From positions 1-9,052 of the forward strand of contig VIKJ01000158.1 of assembly GCA_008080615.1 (NCBI GenBank): a DNA stretch of 9,052 nt, in the 5' to 3' direction. Origin of the DNA: Chitinophagaceae bacterium (GTDB taxonomy: Bacteria > Bacteroidota > Bacteroidia > Chitinophagales > Chitinophagaceae). This document shows, piece after piece, positions 1 to 5,387 of the stretch; the first letter of the stretch is position 1; each line of letters opens with the position of its first letter. A program made the position numbers and the translations under genes. A model generated the notes under the pieces. It saw only the letters and a list, made by a program, of their open reading frames with translations, was not told the origin of the DNA and made no database searches.

Positions 1-1
1 G

Positions 2-73
2 AGCCGTTAGTGAGAATCGAACTCACGACCTCTTCCCTACCAAGGAAGTGCTCTACCCCTGAGCTACAACGGC
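2..73 (-). tRNA. tRNA-Thr (anticodon GGU)
   Basis: On the minus strand this folds as a 72-nt cloverleaf: acceptor GCCGTTG paired with TAACGGC, D-stem GCTC/GAGC, anticodon stem CTTCC/GGAAG around loop TTGGTAG (anticodon GGT), and a T-arm with TTCGATT. The discriminator base is U and no CCA is encoded, so CCA must be added after transcription. It is the last tRNA of the four-gene minus-strand cluster visible here. In Bacteroidota this position is usually followed by tuf, which would lie off the left edge; that is inference. Confidence 0.96.
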
Positions 74-78
74 TGATG

Positions 79-164
79 GGAGATAGTAGTTAGGAGTCTG
101 GAGATAGAATGAAAACAACTCCAGACTCCTAACTGCTAACTACTATCTCCTAACTCCTAACTCC
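79..164. repeat. Inverted array of 7-base repeats, long hairpin
   Basis: The spacer between tRNA-Gly and tRNA-Thr(GGU) is almost wholly an imperfect inverted repeat. The left arm is 79-103 and the right arm 119-150, separated by 15 bases. The arms pair over 15 + 10 bp, interrupted by a 7-base insertion (tgctaac, 134-140) in the right arm. The right side has a strict 7-base period from 119 to 164: ctccaga, ctcctaa, ctgctaa, ctactat, ctcctaa, ctcctaa, ctcc. The left arm has the same period in reverse complement. No T-tract follows on either strand, so it does not look like an intrinsic terminator. It would form a strong hairpin in the tRNA precursor. I do not recognise a named repeat family. 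Confidence 0.85.
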
Positions 165-169
165 GCGTG

Positions 170-242
170 AGCGGAAGACGAGGGTCGAACTCGCGACCTA
201 TAGCTTGGAAGGCTATCGCTCTACCAATTGAGCTACTTCCGC
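170..242 (-). tRNA. tRNA-Gly (anticodon UCC)
   Basis: This is a 73-nt cloverleaf on the minus strand, with acceptor GCGGAAG/CTTCCGC, D-stem GCTC/GAGC, anticodon stem ATAGC/GCTAT around loop CTTCCAA (anticodon TCC) and T-loop TTCGACC. The discriminator is U, as usual for glycine tRNAs, and CCA is not encoded. It lies between tRNA-Tyr (48-base spacer) and tRNA-Thr(GGU) (96-base spacer filled by the heptamer hairpin). It is probably part of one precursor transcript. Confidence 0.96.
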
Positions 243-271
243 TTAACTTATTCATTTCATTTAAAAGAACT

Positions 272-287
272 ACAATCCGAAGATTGT
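272..287 (-). other. Small UUCG-loop hairpin in tRNA spacer
   Basis: In the minus-strand transcript, the spacer between tRNA-Tyr and tRNA-Gly contains a perfect 6-bp stem ACAATC/GATTGT closed by a C(UUCG)G tetraloop, an exceptionally stable class of RNA loop. No T-tract follows, so termination is unlikely. A role in folding or processing of the tRNA precursor is inference. Confidence 0.5.
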
Positions 288-290
288 TTG

Positions 291-373
<83 letters not shown>

Positions 374-404
374 GATTAACATTTTGAGCTGCTTATTATT
401 TTTA

Positions 405-420
405 TTCAGTATACACTGAA
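405..420. repeat. Short perfect inverted repeat in tRNA spacer
   Basis: TTCAGT and ACTGAA flank the 4-base centre ATAC in the AT-rich 73-base spacer between tRNA-Thr(UGU) and tRNA-Tyr. It could form a weak 6-bp hairpin in the precursor transcript. With so short a stem, chance cannot be excluded. Confidence 0.35.
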
Positions 421-446
421 CATGTTTAATTTACTACTCATTCCTG

Positions 447-519
447 AGCCGAAGATGGGACTCGAACCCGCGACCTGCTGATTACAAATCAGCTGCTCTA
501 CCAACTGAGCTACTTCGGC
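447..519 (-). tRNA. tRNA-Thr (anticodon UGU)
   Basis: This is a 73-nt cloverleaf on the minus strand: acceptor GCCGAAG/CTTCGGC, D-stem GCTC/GAGC, anticodon stem GCTGA/TCAGC around loop TTTGTAA (anticodon TGT), and T-loop TTCGAGT. The discriminator is U and CCA is not encoded. It is the first gene of the four-tRNA transcript, starting about 31 bases after the promoter element at 551-558. With the GGU isoacceptor at the other end of the cluster, the two together cover the threonine codons. Confidence 0.96.
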
Positions 520-550
520 AAAATAAAGACCTTCCCCTTTTTTGGGATGG

Positions 551-580
551 CAAAGGTAATGGAAAACTTTATTTGGCAAA
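551..580 (-). promoter_or_regulatory. Promoter of the tRNA cluster
   Basis: On the minus strand, TTTG (577-580) and TACCTTTG (551-558) are separated by 18 bases. This matches the Bacteroidota housekeeping sigma consensus TTTG-N17-23-TAnnTTTG. It lies just beyond the hpf terminator and about 31 bases upstream of tRNA-Thr(UGU), so the four tRNAs probably form a transcription unit separate from hpf. No transcript data are available here. Confidence 0.75.
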
Positions 581-667
581 ATTTTGAAATGTTTTTTTTC
601 CACCGTTTCTCCCACAAAATCAATAAGATGCATTAAAAAGGGCTAAAACTGGGTGTTTGAGCAGGCT

Positions 668-700
668 AAAAAACAAAAAGGCTCCCTTTTGGGAGCCTTT
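668..700 (-). terminator. Intrinsic terminator after hpf
   Basis: On the minus strand a perfect 10-bp stem AAAGGCTCCC/GGGAGCCTTT with a 4-base loop is followed by a T-rich run interrupted once by G. It begins three bases after the hpf stop codon and ends upstream of the tRNA promoter. It separates the hpf transcript from the tRNA transcript. Confidence 0.9.
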
Positions 701-702
701 TA

Positions 703-1002
703 TTAAACGGCTAATTTTTCTTTTCGCTTCTTTATTTGATTAATAATGGAATCTAGCGCATTATCAAAAGATTCTTCGAATGATTTTGTAGAGTCTTTTG
801 CAAAAAATTCGTGTTTAGGAACATGTACTTTGATCTCAGCAACTTTGTCTTTAATGTTATGGACAACATTATCCAACTTTAAAAAAACATCTACTTTGAG
901 AATCGAGTCGTGAAAAGTGGGTAATTTTTGTAATTTCTTGGTTACATACTCAACTAATTTTTCGTCCGCATCAAAGTGAACTGTTTGAATGTTAACGTTC
1001 AT
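703..1002 (-). CDS. hpf: Ribosome hibernation-promoting factor (HPF/YfiA), short form
   Basis: This 99-residue protein is of the HPF/YfiA (RaiA) family, which binds the 30S decoding region and inactivates or dimerises ribosomes in stationary phase. The N-terminus MNVNIQTVHFDADEKL, the central EIKVHVPKHEFFAK stretch and a basic C-terminal helix (residues 75-99, ending KKRKEKLAV) fit the beta-alpha-beta-beta-beta-alpha fold. The length fits the short form, without the dimerisation tail of long HPF. I chose the ATG at 1002 because the family starts with MNV/MKV at this point. An in-frame ATG nine codons upstream adds MFHRLKLSI, which looks non-coding. No Shine-Dalgarno is visible. Upstream is xerC, with a 146-base gap; downstream is a strong terminator, then the tRNAs. 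I found no convincing hpf promoter in the gap. Confidence 0.93.
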   Translation of the reverse strand: MNVNIQTVHFDADEKLVEYVTKKLQKLPTFHDSILKVDVFLKLDNVVHNIKDKVAEIKVHVPKHEFFAKDSTKSFEESFDNALDSIINQIKKRKEKLAV

Positions 1003-1148
1003 GATAGAAAGCTTTAATCTGTGAAACAATGAATTTAAAAGAACTTTTCTACCGGAACCAACTGCTAAATGTTGCTCCGATTTCGTACAGTTAAGTTACG
1101 CCAATATTTGTTAAACAAAAAATAAATAGGGATAAATAATTACAGTGT

Positions 1149-2045
1149 TTAAGCCTTTGGATGGGCTTTCTTAAATACATCTTTTAATTTCTCAATTGTA
1201 TTGTGGGTATATATTTGAGTGGCAGCTAAACTGCTATGTCCTAGCAATTCTTTTACTGCATTTAAATCGGCTCCATTGTTCATTAAATGAGTAGCAAAAC
1301 TATGTCGCAATATATGCGGACTTTTCTTTTCGATTGTTGTAACACTGGTTAGTTTGGCTTTAACAAAGCCATATACAGTTCTTGGCTGCAAGGCAGTTCC
1401 TTTCTCAGTAATAAATAAATGCTTTACTCCATCTGTGTTTGATGGCTTATCACTTATATATTTTTGCAATTGCTCCATCAAATCTTTGTTAATAGGAATG
1501 ATTCTTTCTTTATTACCCTTTCCTACAACTTTCAATTGATTATTGGCAAGATCAACTTGTGATTCTTTCAATTGTATCAATTCACTCAAGCGCATCCCAG
1601 TACTGTAAAATATTAAAATCACCAACCTTTCTGTTCTACCTTTCCAATCATCTGAAAATGGCATGTATTGAAAAAGATTGTCCATATCTATCTGTTCTAC
1701 AAACATGGGTAAGCGTTTACTCACTTTCGGAGCAATAATGGTACCCATTGGTGTTTTTTGTAAGCCCCCTGTTTTTAACTGGTATTTAAAAAAAGATTTG
1801 AGTGTAGATATTTTTCGATTGATTGATTTAGCAGAGATTTTGTCTTCACTTAATTCGGCCAGCCAACTTCTTACCAATGATGCAGAAATTGCTTCTAGGG
1901 GGATGGCGTCGAATTGACTTACCATATATTGAAAAAACTGTTCTAGATCATTCTGATAAGAAATGATGGTGTGCTGCGAATACCGCTTTTCGAACTTTAG
2001 ATAGTTGATAAAGGAATCAATATGTGGGTATTGCTGTATGGGCAT
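1149..2045 (-). CDS. xerC: Tyrosine recombinase XerC/XerD family
   Basis: This 298-residue tyrosine recombinase is of the size of chromosomal Xer proteins that resolve chromosome dimers at dif sites during division. The N-terminal SAM-like core-binding domain spans about residues 7-92. The catalytic domain carries the complete set of active residues: Arg152 (STGMRLSEL), Lys176 (VGKGNKER), His244 and Arg247 (PHILRHSF), His270 (LLGH) and nucleophile Tyr279 (IYTH). No transposon, attachment site or phage gene is nearby. The rpsU-xerC-hpf neighbourhood is the one I associate with the housekeeping copy in Bacteroidota, so an integrase role is less likely. XerC and XerD are hard to tell apart from sequence alone, so the symbol rests on context. 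The start ATG directly abuts the T-tract of the rpsU terminator, so expression may depend on readthrough. Confidence 0.93.
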   Translation of the reverse strand: MPIQQYPHIDSFINYLKFEKRYSQHTIISYQNDLEQFFQYMVSQFDAIPLEAISASLVRSWLAELSEDKISAKSINRKISTLKSFFKYQLKTGGLQKTPMGTIIAPKVSKRLPMFVEQIDMDNLFQYMPFSDDWKGRTERLVILIFYSTGMRLSELIQLKESQVDLANNQLKVVGKGNKERIIPINKDLMEQLQKYISDKPSNTDGVKHLFITEKGTALQPRTVYGFVKAKLTSVTTIEKKSPHILRHSFATHLMNNGADLNAVKELLGHSSLAATQIYTHNTIEKLKDVFKKAHPKA

Positions 2046-2083
2046 AAAAAAAGTAGTCTATGGTTAAACGTACCAAGACTACT
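2046..2083 (-). terminator. Intrinsic terminator between rpsU and xerC
   Basis: On the minus strand an 8-bp stem AGTAGTCT/AGACTACT (2076-2083 with 2052-2059) extends, past a single unpaired base at 2060, into a 4-bp stem TGGT/ACCA with a 7-base loop. It is followed at once by a run of T (2046-2051). The T-run ends exactly where the xerC ATG begins (2045). It lies about 24 bases after the rpsU stop codon. Besides ending rpsU transcripts, it forms the immediate leader of xerC in any readthrough RNA. Confidence 0.85.
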
Positions 2084-2107
2084 CAATCGTATGAAAAGGG
2101 GAATAAA

Positions 2108-2305
2108 TTATCCCTCTATTTTTCCGCTGGCTATTTGCTGCTTGTAAACGGCTTTCAACACTTGACCACGACGTACTACTGACGGCTTGATAAATGCTTG
2201 GCGCTCTCTTAATTGCAACAAAGTTTTGCTTTTCTCGAATTTCTTCTTGTACTTCTTAAGCGCTTTGTCGATGTTTTCGCAGTCTTTTGAATCGATAACT
2301 AACAT
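2108..2305 (-). CDS. rpsU: 30S ribosomal protein bS21
   Basis: This 65-residue, strongly basic protein is of the bS21 family, a small-subunit protein near the 3' end of 16S rRNA and the mRNA exit. The hallmark region LRERQAFIKPSVVRR is at residues 32-46, preceded by a lysine-rich helix (ALKKYKKKFEKSK). Tyr54 is present in the C-terminal part (KAVYKQQ). From published work on Flavobacterium ribosomes as I recall it, this tyrosine helps bury the anti-Shine-Dalgarno sequence. The gene is preceded by an exact AGGAGGT, the only strong Shine-Dalgarno in this window, and followed by an intrinsic terminator. It is divergent from ribE, with 87 bases between the start codons. Confidence 0.95.
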   Translation of the reverse strand: MLVIDSKDCENIDKALKKYKKKFEKSKTLLQLRERQAFIKPSVVRRGQVLKAVYKQQIASGKIEG

Positions 2306-2313
2306 ATGATTAT

Positions 2314-2320
2314 ACCTCCT
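2314..2320 (-). promoter_or_regulatory. Exceptionally strong Shine-Dalgarno of rpsU
   Basis: AGGAGGT on the minus strand lies 8 bases before the rpsU ATG and is fully complementary to the ACCUCCU core of bacterial 16S rRNA tails. Other starts here (ribE, hscA, tyrS, cphB, hpf) lack such a sequence, as is normal in Bacteroidota. In this phylum bS21 helps occlude the anti-Shine-Dalgarno. A strong site on rpsU itself therefore fits the published autoregulation model, in which ribosomes short of bS21 preferentially translate rpsU. Confidence 0.85.
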
Positions 2321-2361
2321 CAGGCGTTTTTAGGACCGCGAAGATAGGATTCAGTATTTAA

Positions 2362-2388
2362 TTTGCAAAATATTTTCAAATACCTTTG
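2362..2388 (+). promoter_or_regulatory. Promoter of ribE
   Basis: TACCTTTG (2381-2388) is an exact TAnnTTTG element. The nearest TTTG (2362-2365) is 15 bases upstream, shorter than usual, so the -33 assignment is uncertain. The -7 element ends only 4 bases before the ribE ATG, so transcription should start at or within a few bases of the start codon. Confidence 0.6.
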
Positions 2389-2393
2389 TACAA
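2366..2393 (-). promoter_or_regulatory. Possible rpsU promoter (weak match)
   Basis: The minus strand shows TTG (2391-2393), 17 bases, then ATATTTTG (2366-2373), which resembles TAnnTTTG imperfectly. It would give an rpsU leader of roughly 50 bases containing the Shine-Dalgarno. It overlaps the divergent ribE promoter. I see no better candidate in the spacer. Confidence 0.3.
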
Positions 2394-2983
2394 TGTTTAC
2401 AGGAATCATCGAAACCAAGGGGATTGTAGAGGGCATTTCCCAAAATGGAACCAATTTAACCTATACTGTAGGTTCTACCATTGCCCAAGAGCTTAAAGTA
2501 GACCAAAGCTTGGCACACGATGGCGTATGCCTCACAATTGAAGCCATTGAGGGCAATCGGCACCAGGTTACGGCCATTGCAGAAACCATCCTCAAAACCA
2601 ATTTAGCTGGCTGGAAAATAGGTACGATGATCAATTTAGAACGTTGTATGGTACTGAATGGACGGTTAGATGGGCATATTGTTCAAGGTCATGTAGATTG
2701 TACTGCCACTTGCACAGAACGAAAAGATTTGAACGGAAGCTGGGAATTTACATTTGAATTTCCTACTCAGTTTGCCCATTTAGTTATAGAAAAAGGCTCT
2801 ATCGCTGTAAACGGAACCAGCTTAACCTGCTTTGCAGAAACCCATAATAGTTTTAAAGTAGCCATTATTCCTTACACATTTGAGCATACCAGTATTCAAC
2901 AAGTAATGGAAGGATCTTTAGTGAACATTGAATTTGATATACTCGGAAAATACGTTCAGCGGAATTTGGAGTTAAGCAGATAA
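2393..2983 (+). CDS. ribE: Riboflavin synthase, alpha chain
   Basis: This 196-residue protein would catalyse the last step of riboflavin synthesis, the dismutation of two 6,7-dimethyl-8-ribityllumazine molecules. It shows the two-barrel architecture. The N-barrel starts MFTGIIETKG and carries SLAHDGVCLT (39-48). The C-barrel has the matching SIAVNGTSLT (136-145), and between them is the conserved GHIVQGHVD (94-102). Length and the start at MFTG match the family. An upstream in-frame TTG would add ten residues and overlap the promoter, so I rejected it. No other rib gene is adjacent, which is common in Bacteroidota. I see no room for an FMN riboswitch, since the leader is nearly absent. The symbol follows Bacillus usage; E. 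coli calls it ribC. Confidence 0.95.
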   Translation: MFTGIIETKGIVEGISQNGTNLTYTVGSTIAQELKVDQSLAHDGVCLTIEAIEGNRHQVTAIAETILKTNLAGWKIGTMINLERCMVLNGRLDGHIVQGHVDCTATCTERKDLNGSWEFTFEFPTQFAHLVIEKGSIAVNGTSLTCFAETHNSFKVAIIPYTFEHTSIQQVMEGSLVNIEFDILGKYVQRNLELSR

Positions 2984-3053
2984 GCAATTCATTTCTTGGA
3001 AAGTTTCCAAATCTTCGCTGCTGCGATCTGCCTACAATTCTTCTCATTCGGCT

Positions 3054-3104
3054 ACAATGAAATAACTCGTCCCAAGTACTCGGGACTCAAACAAATTTCA
3101 TTGT
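3054..3104. repeat. Nested inverted repeat at the ribE/hscA convergent ends
   Basis: An outer 10-bp inverted repeat (ACAATGAAAT at 3054-3063 with ATTTCATTGT at 3095-3104) encloses an inner one (GTCCCAAGT at 3069-3077 with ACTCGGGAC at 3078-3086, one mismatch that becomes a G-U pair in the minus-strand RNA). The outer right arm spans the hscA stop codon. It lies between convergent genes and could act as a bidirectional transcription stop or 3'-end stabiliser. There is no proper T-tract on either side, so I do not call it a confirmed terminator. Confidence 0.6.
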
Positions 3105-4903
3105 TTACGCCTGCTGATTTCATTTAGCTCTTCAATCTTGGTTTGAATTAAATTTTTATCCGTTAAGGTCAATGCCATTTGCAAATTTTGCATGGCAGAT
3201 GCGGCTTGCATTAATTCTTCTTGTGAAAGAAGTTCAGGATTTTTGGCAATAAATTTCTCTGTTACTTCTAAAATTTGTTCCCCTTCAGTTCTGGCTTCTA
3301 CCAATGCACGAACAGTCATATCTTCTTTAGCATGTGTAATGCTATCCAATAACATTTGCTCTACTTCCTCGTCTGTTAAACCATATTGAGGCTTCACTTC
3401 AATGCTTTGCTCTACTCCACTGCGCAGTTCTTTAGCAGTTACTTGTAAAATACCATCTGCATTAATTAAAAAACTCACTTCTACTTTTGGCATACCTGCA
3501 GGCATACCTGGTATTCCAGTGAAATTAAATTCTGCTAATTTTCTATTGTGCTGTACCAAATCTCTTTCCCCTTGAAATACGGAGATTCGCATACTTCCTT
3601 GTCCATCTTTTTGAGTAGTATATTGCCTTCCTGCTTTATTGGGAATTTTTGCATTGCGCGGAATTAACACATCCATTAATCCACCCATGGTTTCAATACC
3701 TAAACTAAGTGGTGTAATATCTAACAATAAAAAGTCTTTATTATTTCCTGCTAAAATATCTGCCTGTACTGCAGCGCCTAAAGCAACTACTTCATCTGGG
3801 TTAACAGAATCATTTACTTGTTTTCCAAAAAAACTACTGATTGATTCTTTCACCAACGGCACACGAGTACTACCACCAACCATGATGATGGTATCAATTT
3901 CATTTACCGTTAAACTCGCATCTGATAGGGCTTTAACGCAAGATTCAATGGTTCTATTTACCAAAGGTTGAATGATTTCATTGAATTGCACTCTGCTGAT
4001 TTCTACATTATATCCACTCCATTCTGTTGAAAATAGTTCAGCAAAACTCAATTCTTTTTTTGCCCATTCTGCTAATAAGCGAAGCGATTGTAATTGCTTT
4101 TTTTCCTGATTGATTTCTTCAAACGAAATACCTATTTGCTTCAGAAAAAATTCCATCACTGCATGATCTAAATCATCTCCTCCTAAATAAGTATCTCCAT
4201 TTGTACTCAATACTTCGAAAATTCCTCCGGCTATTTTAAGAATAGAAATATCAAAAGTACCACCACCTAAATCATATACTGCGATGGTTTTTTCTTCGTC
4301 TTTTTGAAGCCCCAATCCATAAGCTAAGCTAGCTGCAGTGGGTTCGTTCACAATACGCAACACATCTAATCCAGCTAGTTTACCCGCATCTCTAGTGGCT
4401 TGTCTTTGAGCATCATTAAAATAAGCTGGAACAGTAATTACGGCCTTAGTTACTGGTGTTTTTAAAATATGTTCGGCCCTGTTTTTTAATTCTTTTAAAA
4501 TAAAAGAAGATAATTCTATTGGAGAATAAAATCGATCTCCTACCTGCACTTTTACTAAACTATCCGTATCGTCATCAATCACTTTATAGGTAAAAAAATG
4601 CGCATTATCTTTTACATCCTTATAACTTTTACCCATCAAGCGCTTAGCACTAAAAATGGTGTTGGCAGGATCTGTTTCTAAAAATTGTTTAGCAGGTTCT
4701 CCTACTTCGGCATTACCCAATTGGTCAAAGTGCACTACGCTGGGAACCAAGCTGCTACTATCAAATTCTTTTAATGCGGTGGGTAATTTGCTTTCTGGAT
4801 GTATAAAAGCAACCAAACTATTAGTGGTACCTAAATCAATTCCTACAATAATTTCAGCCTGTTGTAAACTACCCGTTGCTATATTGATGCCAATTTTTGC
4901 CAT
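3098..4903 (-). CDS. hscA: Fe-S cluster assembly chaperone HscA (Hsp70 family)
   Basis: This 601-residue Hsp70 would use ATP-driven cycles to help transfer Fe-S clusters from the scaffold protein, with a J-protein partner (HscB) not seen here. The ATPase domain has phosphate-1 GIDLGTTNS (21-29), VITVPAYFND (155-164), phosphate-2 YDLGGGTFD (210-218) and adenosine motif MVGGSTRVPLV (341-351). The linker LLLDITPLSLGIE (392-404) leads to the substrate-binding domain and a helical lid. HscA rather than DnaK is indicated by the pre-ATPase leader, by TANTIFSAKRLMG-like residues near 80, by GLMDVLIPRNAKIP, and by VKPQYGLTD (503-511). The lid is short and lacks DnaK's acidic tail. I chose ATG 4903; an upstream ATG at 4939 adds 12 residues that overlap the promoter element. 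No isc genes are adjacent. A DnaK paralogue is the alternative. Confidence 0.87.
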   Translation of the reverse strand: MAKIGINIATGSLQQAEIIVGIDLGTTNSLVAFIHPESKLPTALKEFDSSSLVPSVVHFDQLGNAEVGEPAKQFLETDPANTIFSAKRLMGKSYKDVKDNAHFFTYKVIDDDTDSLVKVQVGDRFYSPIELSSFILKELKNRAEHILKTPVTKAVITVPAYFNDAQRQATRDAGKLAGLDVLRIVNEPTAASLAYGLGLQKDEEKTIAVYDLGGGTFDISILKIAGGIFEVLSTNGDTYLGGDDLDHAVMEFFLKQIGISFEEINQEKKQLQSLRLLAEWAKKELSFAELFSTEWSGYNVEISRVQFNEIIQPLVNRTIESCVKALSDASLTVNEIDTIIMVGGSTRVPLVKESISSFFGKQVNDSVNPDEVVALGAAVQADILAGNNKDFLLLDITPLSLGIETMGGLMDVLIPRNAKIPNKAGRQYTTQKDGQGSMRISVFQGERDLVQHNRKLAEFNFTGIPGMPAGMPKVEVSFLINADGILQVTAKELRSGVEQSIEVKPQYGLTDEEVEQMLLDSITHAKEDMTVRALVEARTEGEQILEVTEKFIAKNPELLSQEELMQAASAMQNLQMALTLTDKNLIQTKIEELNEISRRKQ

Positions 4904-4925
4904 AGTAAATAATGTTGCTAAAGCG

Positions 4926-4933
4926 CAAATGTA
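4926..4933 (-). promoter_or_regulatory. Promoter -7 element of hscA
   Basis: The minus strand reads TACATTTG, an exact TAnnTTTG, 22 bases before the chosen hscA ATG. No good TTTG is found at the right distance upstream; TTTTCG at 4959-4964 is the nearest, at 25 bases. The element lies inside the longer 5' reading frame and supports the internal ATG at 4903 as the start. Confidence 0.5.
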
Positions 4934-4987
4934 TAACAAACCAATTCCTCTACTATTGCGAAAAGCGAAATGAATAATTAAAGTAAC

Positions 4988-5324
4988 TTAATCTTCTACA
5001 ATGGTTGTTTTACTTCCGTAATCGTGAAGGGGGCCATTTAAAAAAGGGCCAAAAAAGAGGTCAATAATGGTGAGTCTTAATAAACTTCTTACACAAATAG
5101 CAATAAACCCGGGCTTTTTGCCTTCTTGAGTAACCACTTTTGAATGGGTAAACCATTTTCCAGGGGTATGATAAAAGATACTTTCAAAAAAAGTATAATA
5201 AAAAAAAAGTGTGGGAAAGAAAAACCAACCAAAATGATAGGGTTTGTAACGCCGCTAATAAGGTTACCAGTATTGTATCAATAAAAAAATTCAGCGCCCT
5301 GGTACCATCACCCACTTTTCGCAT
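4988..5324 (-). pseudogene. RDD-family membrane protein, frameshifted
   Basis: Two reading frames on the minus strand together spell one RDD-family protein, a small multi-helix membrane protein of poorly known role. Frame 1 starts at ATG 5324 with MRKVGDGTRALNFFIDTILV, giving the conserved Arg9 and Asp16 of the first helix, and stays sensible to about Ala25 (5250). The next frame, from about 5251-5248, reads YKPYHFGWFFFP, then YYTFFESIFYHTPGKWF, KVVTQEGKKPGF, LLRLTIIDLFFGPFL and LHDYGSKTTIVED, ending TAA at 4988-4990. That part has the family's FE...TPGK motif and third signature Asp. Joining them needs a +1 shift and gives about 111 residues, shorter than the usual 130-150. A deletion between helices 1 and 2 would explain both the shift and the short length. 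No tool was run; the assignment rests on motifs. Confidence 0.75.
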
Positions 5325-5342
5325 ATCAATGATTATTTTTGG

Positions 5343-5350
5343 CAAAATTA
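5343..5350 (-). promoter_or_regulatory. Promoter -7 element upstream of the RDD pseudogene
   Basis: The minus strand reads TAATTTTG, a match to TAnnTTTG, 18 bases before the RDD ATG at 5324. There is no TTTG at a suitable distance upstream. It sits back to back with the tyrS promoter, whose -33 element starts at 5355. Confidence 0.4.
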
Positions 5351-5354
5351 GGGC

Positions 5355-5387
5355 TTTGGTTCCATGCCCGCATCTTTTGTACATTTG
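5355..5387 (+). promoter_or_regulatory. Promoter of tyrS
   Basis: TTTG (5355-5358), 21 bases, then TACATTTG (5380-5387) matches the Bacteroidota consensus well. The -7 element ends 16 bases before the tyrS ATG, predicting a leader of roughly 10 bases. That leaves no room for a T-box or other leader control, which is in any case not typical for this phylum. Confidence 0.75.

Noticed and set aside
119..164. Heptamer array as a CRISPR or telomere-like element
   Set aside because: The units are 7 bases with no spacers and no cas genes; it is a tandem and inverted repeat only.
406..633. 75-residue minus-strand frame with AEVAQLVEQL and QVAGSSP
   Set aside because: It is a translation of tRNA-Thr(UGU) plus its promoter; this peptide pattern is a well-known artefact of reading tRNA genes as protein.
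1003..1029. Nine-codon N-terminal extension of hpf (MFHRLKLSI)
   Set aside because: HPF proteins start at MNVNIQ; the extra residues have no family support.
1061..1100. Imperfect inverted repeat (caac...gttg) in the xerC-hpf spacer
   Set aside because: Arms are short and mismatched, with no T-tract; likely chance. The nearby TATTTTTTG has the wrong spacing for a TAnnTTTG promoter.
2363..2392. TTG-initiated ten-residue extension of riboflavin synthase
   Set aside because: The family starts at MFTGII and the extension covers the promoter element TACCTTTG.
3014..3028. Short palindrome-like and CTG-rich stretch after ribE as a ribE terminator
   Set aside because: The stem is too short and no T-run follows; the nested repeat at 3054-3104 is the better structural candidate.
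2865..3047. 60-residue minus-strand frame overlapping the ribE end
   Set aside because: It is antisense to ribE, has no family resemblance and no promoter; a shadow frame.
4904..4939. 12-residue N-terminal extension of HscA
   Set aside because: It contains a TAnnTTTG promoter element and unrelated residues; the start MAKIGINIATGSLQ fits better.
5186..5210. A-runs (5186-5192 and 5201-5208) as the site of the RDD frameshift or of programmed slippage
   Set aside because: Family-like residues (YKPYHFGWFFFP) already appear in the second frame upstream of these runs, at about 5248-5213, so the shift lies near 5245-5257 and not in the homopolymers.
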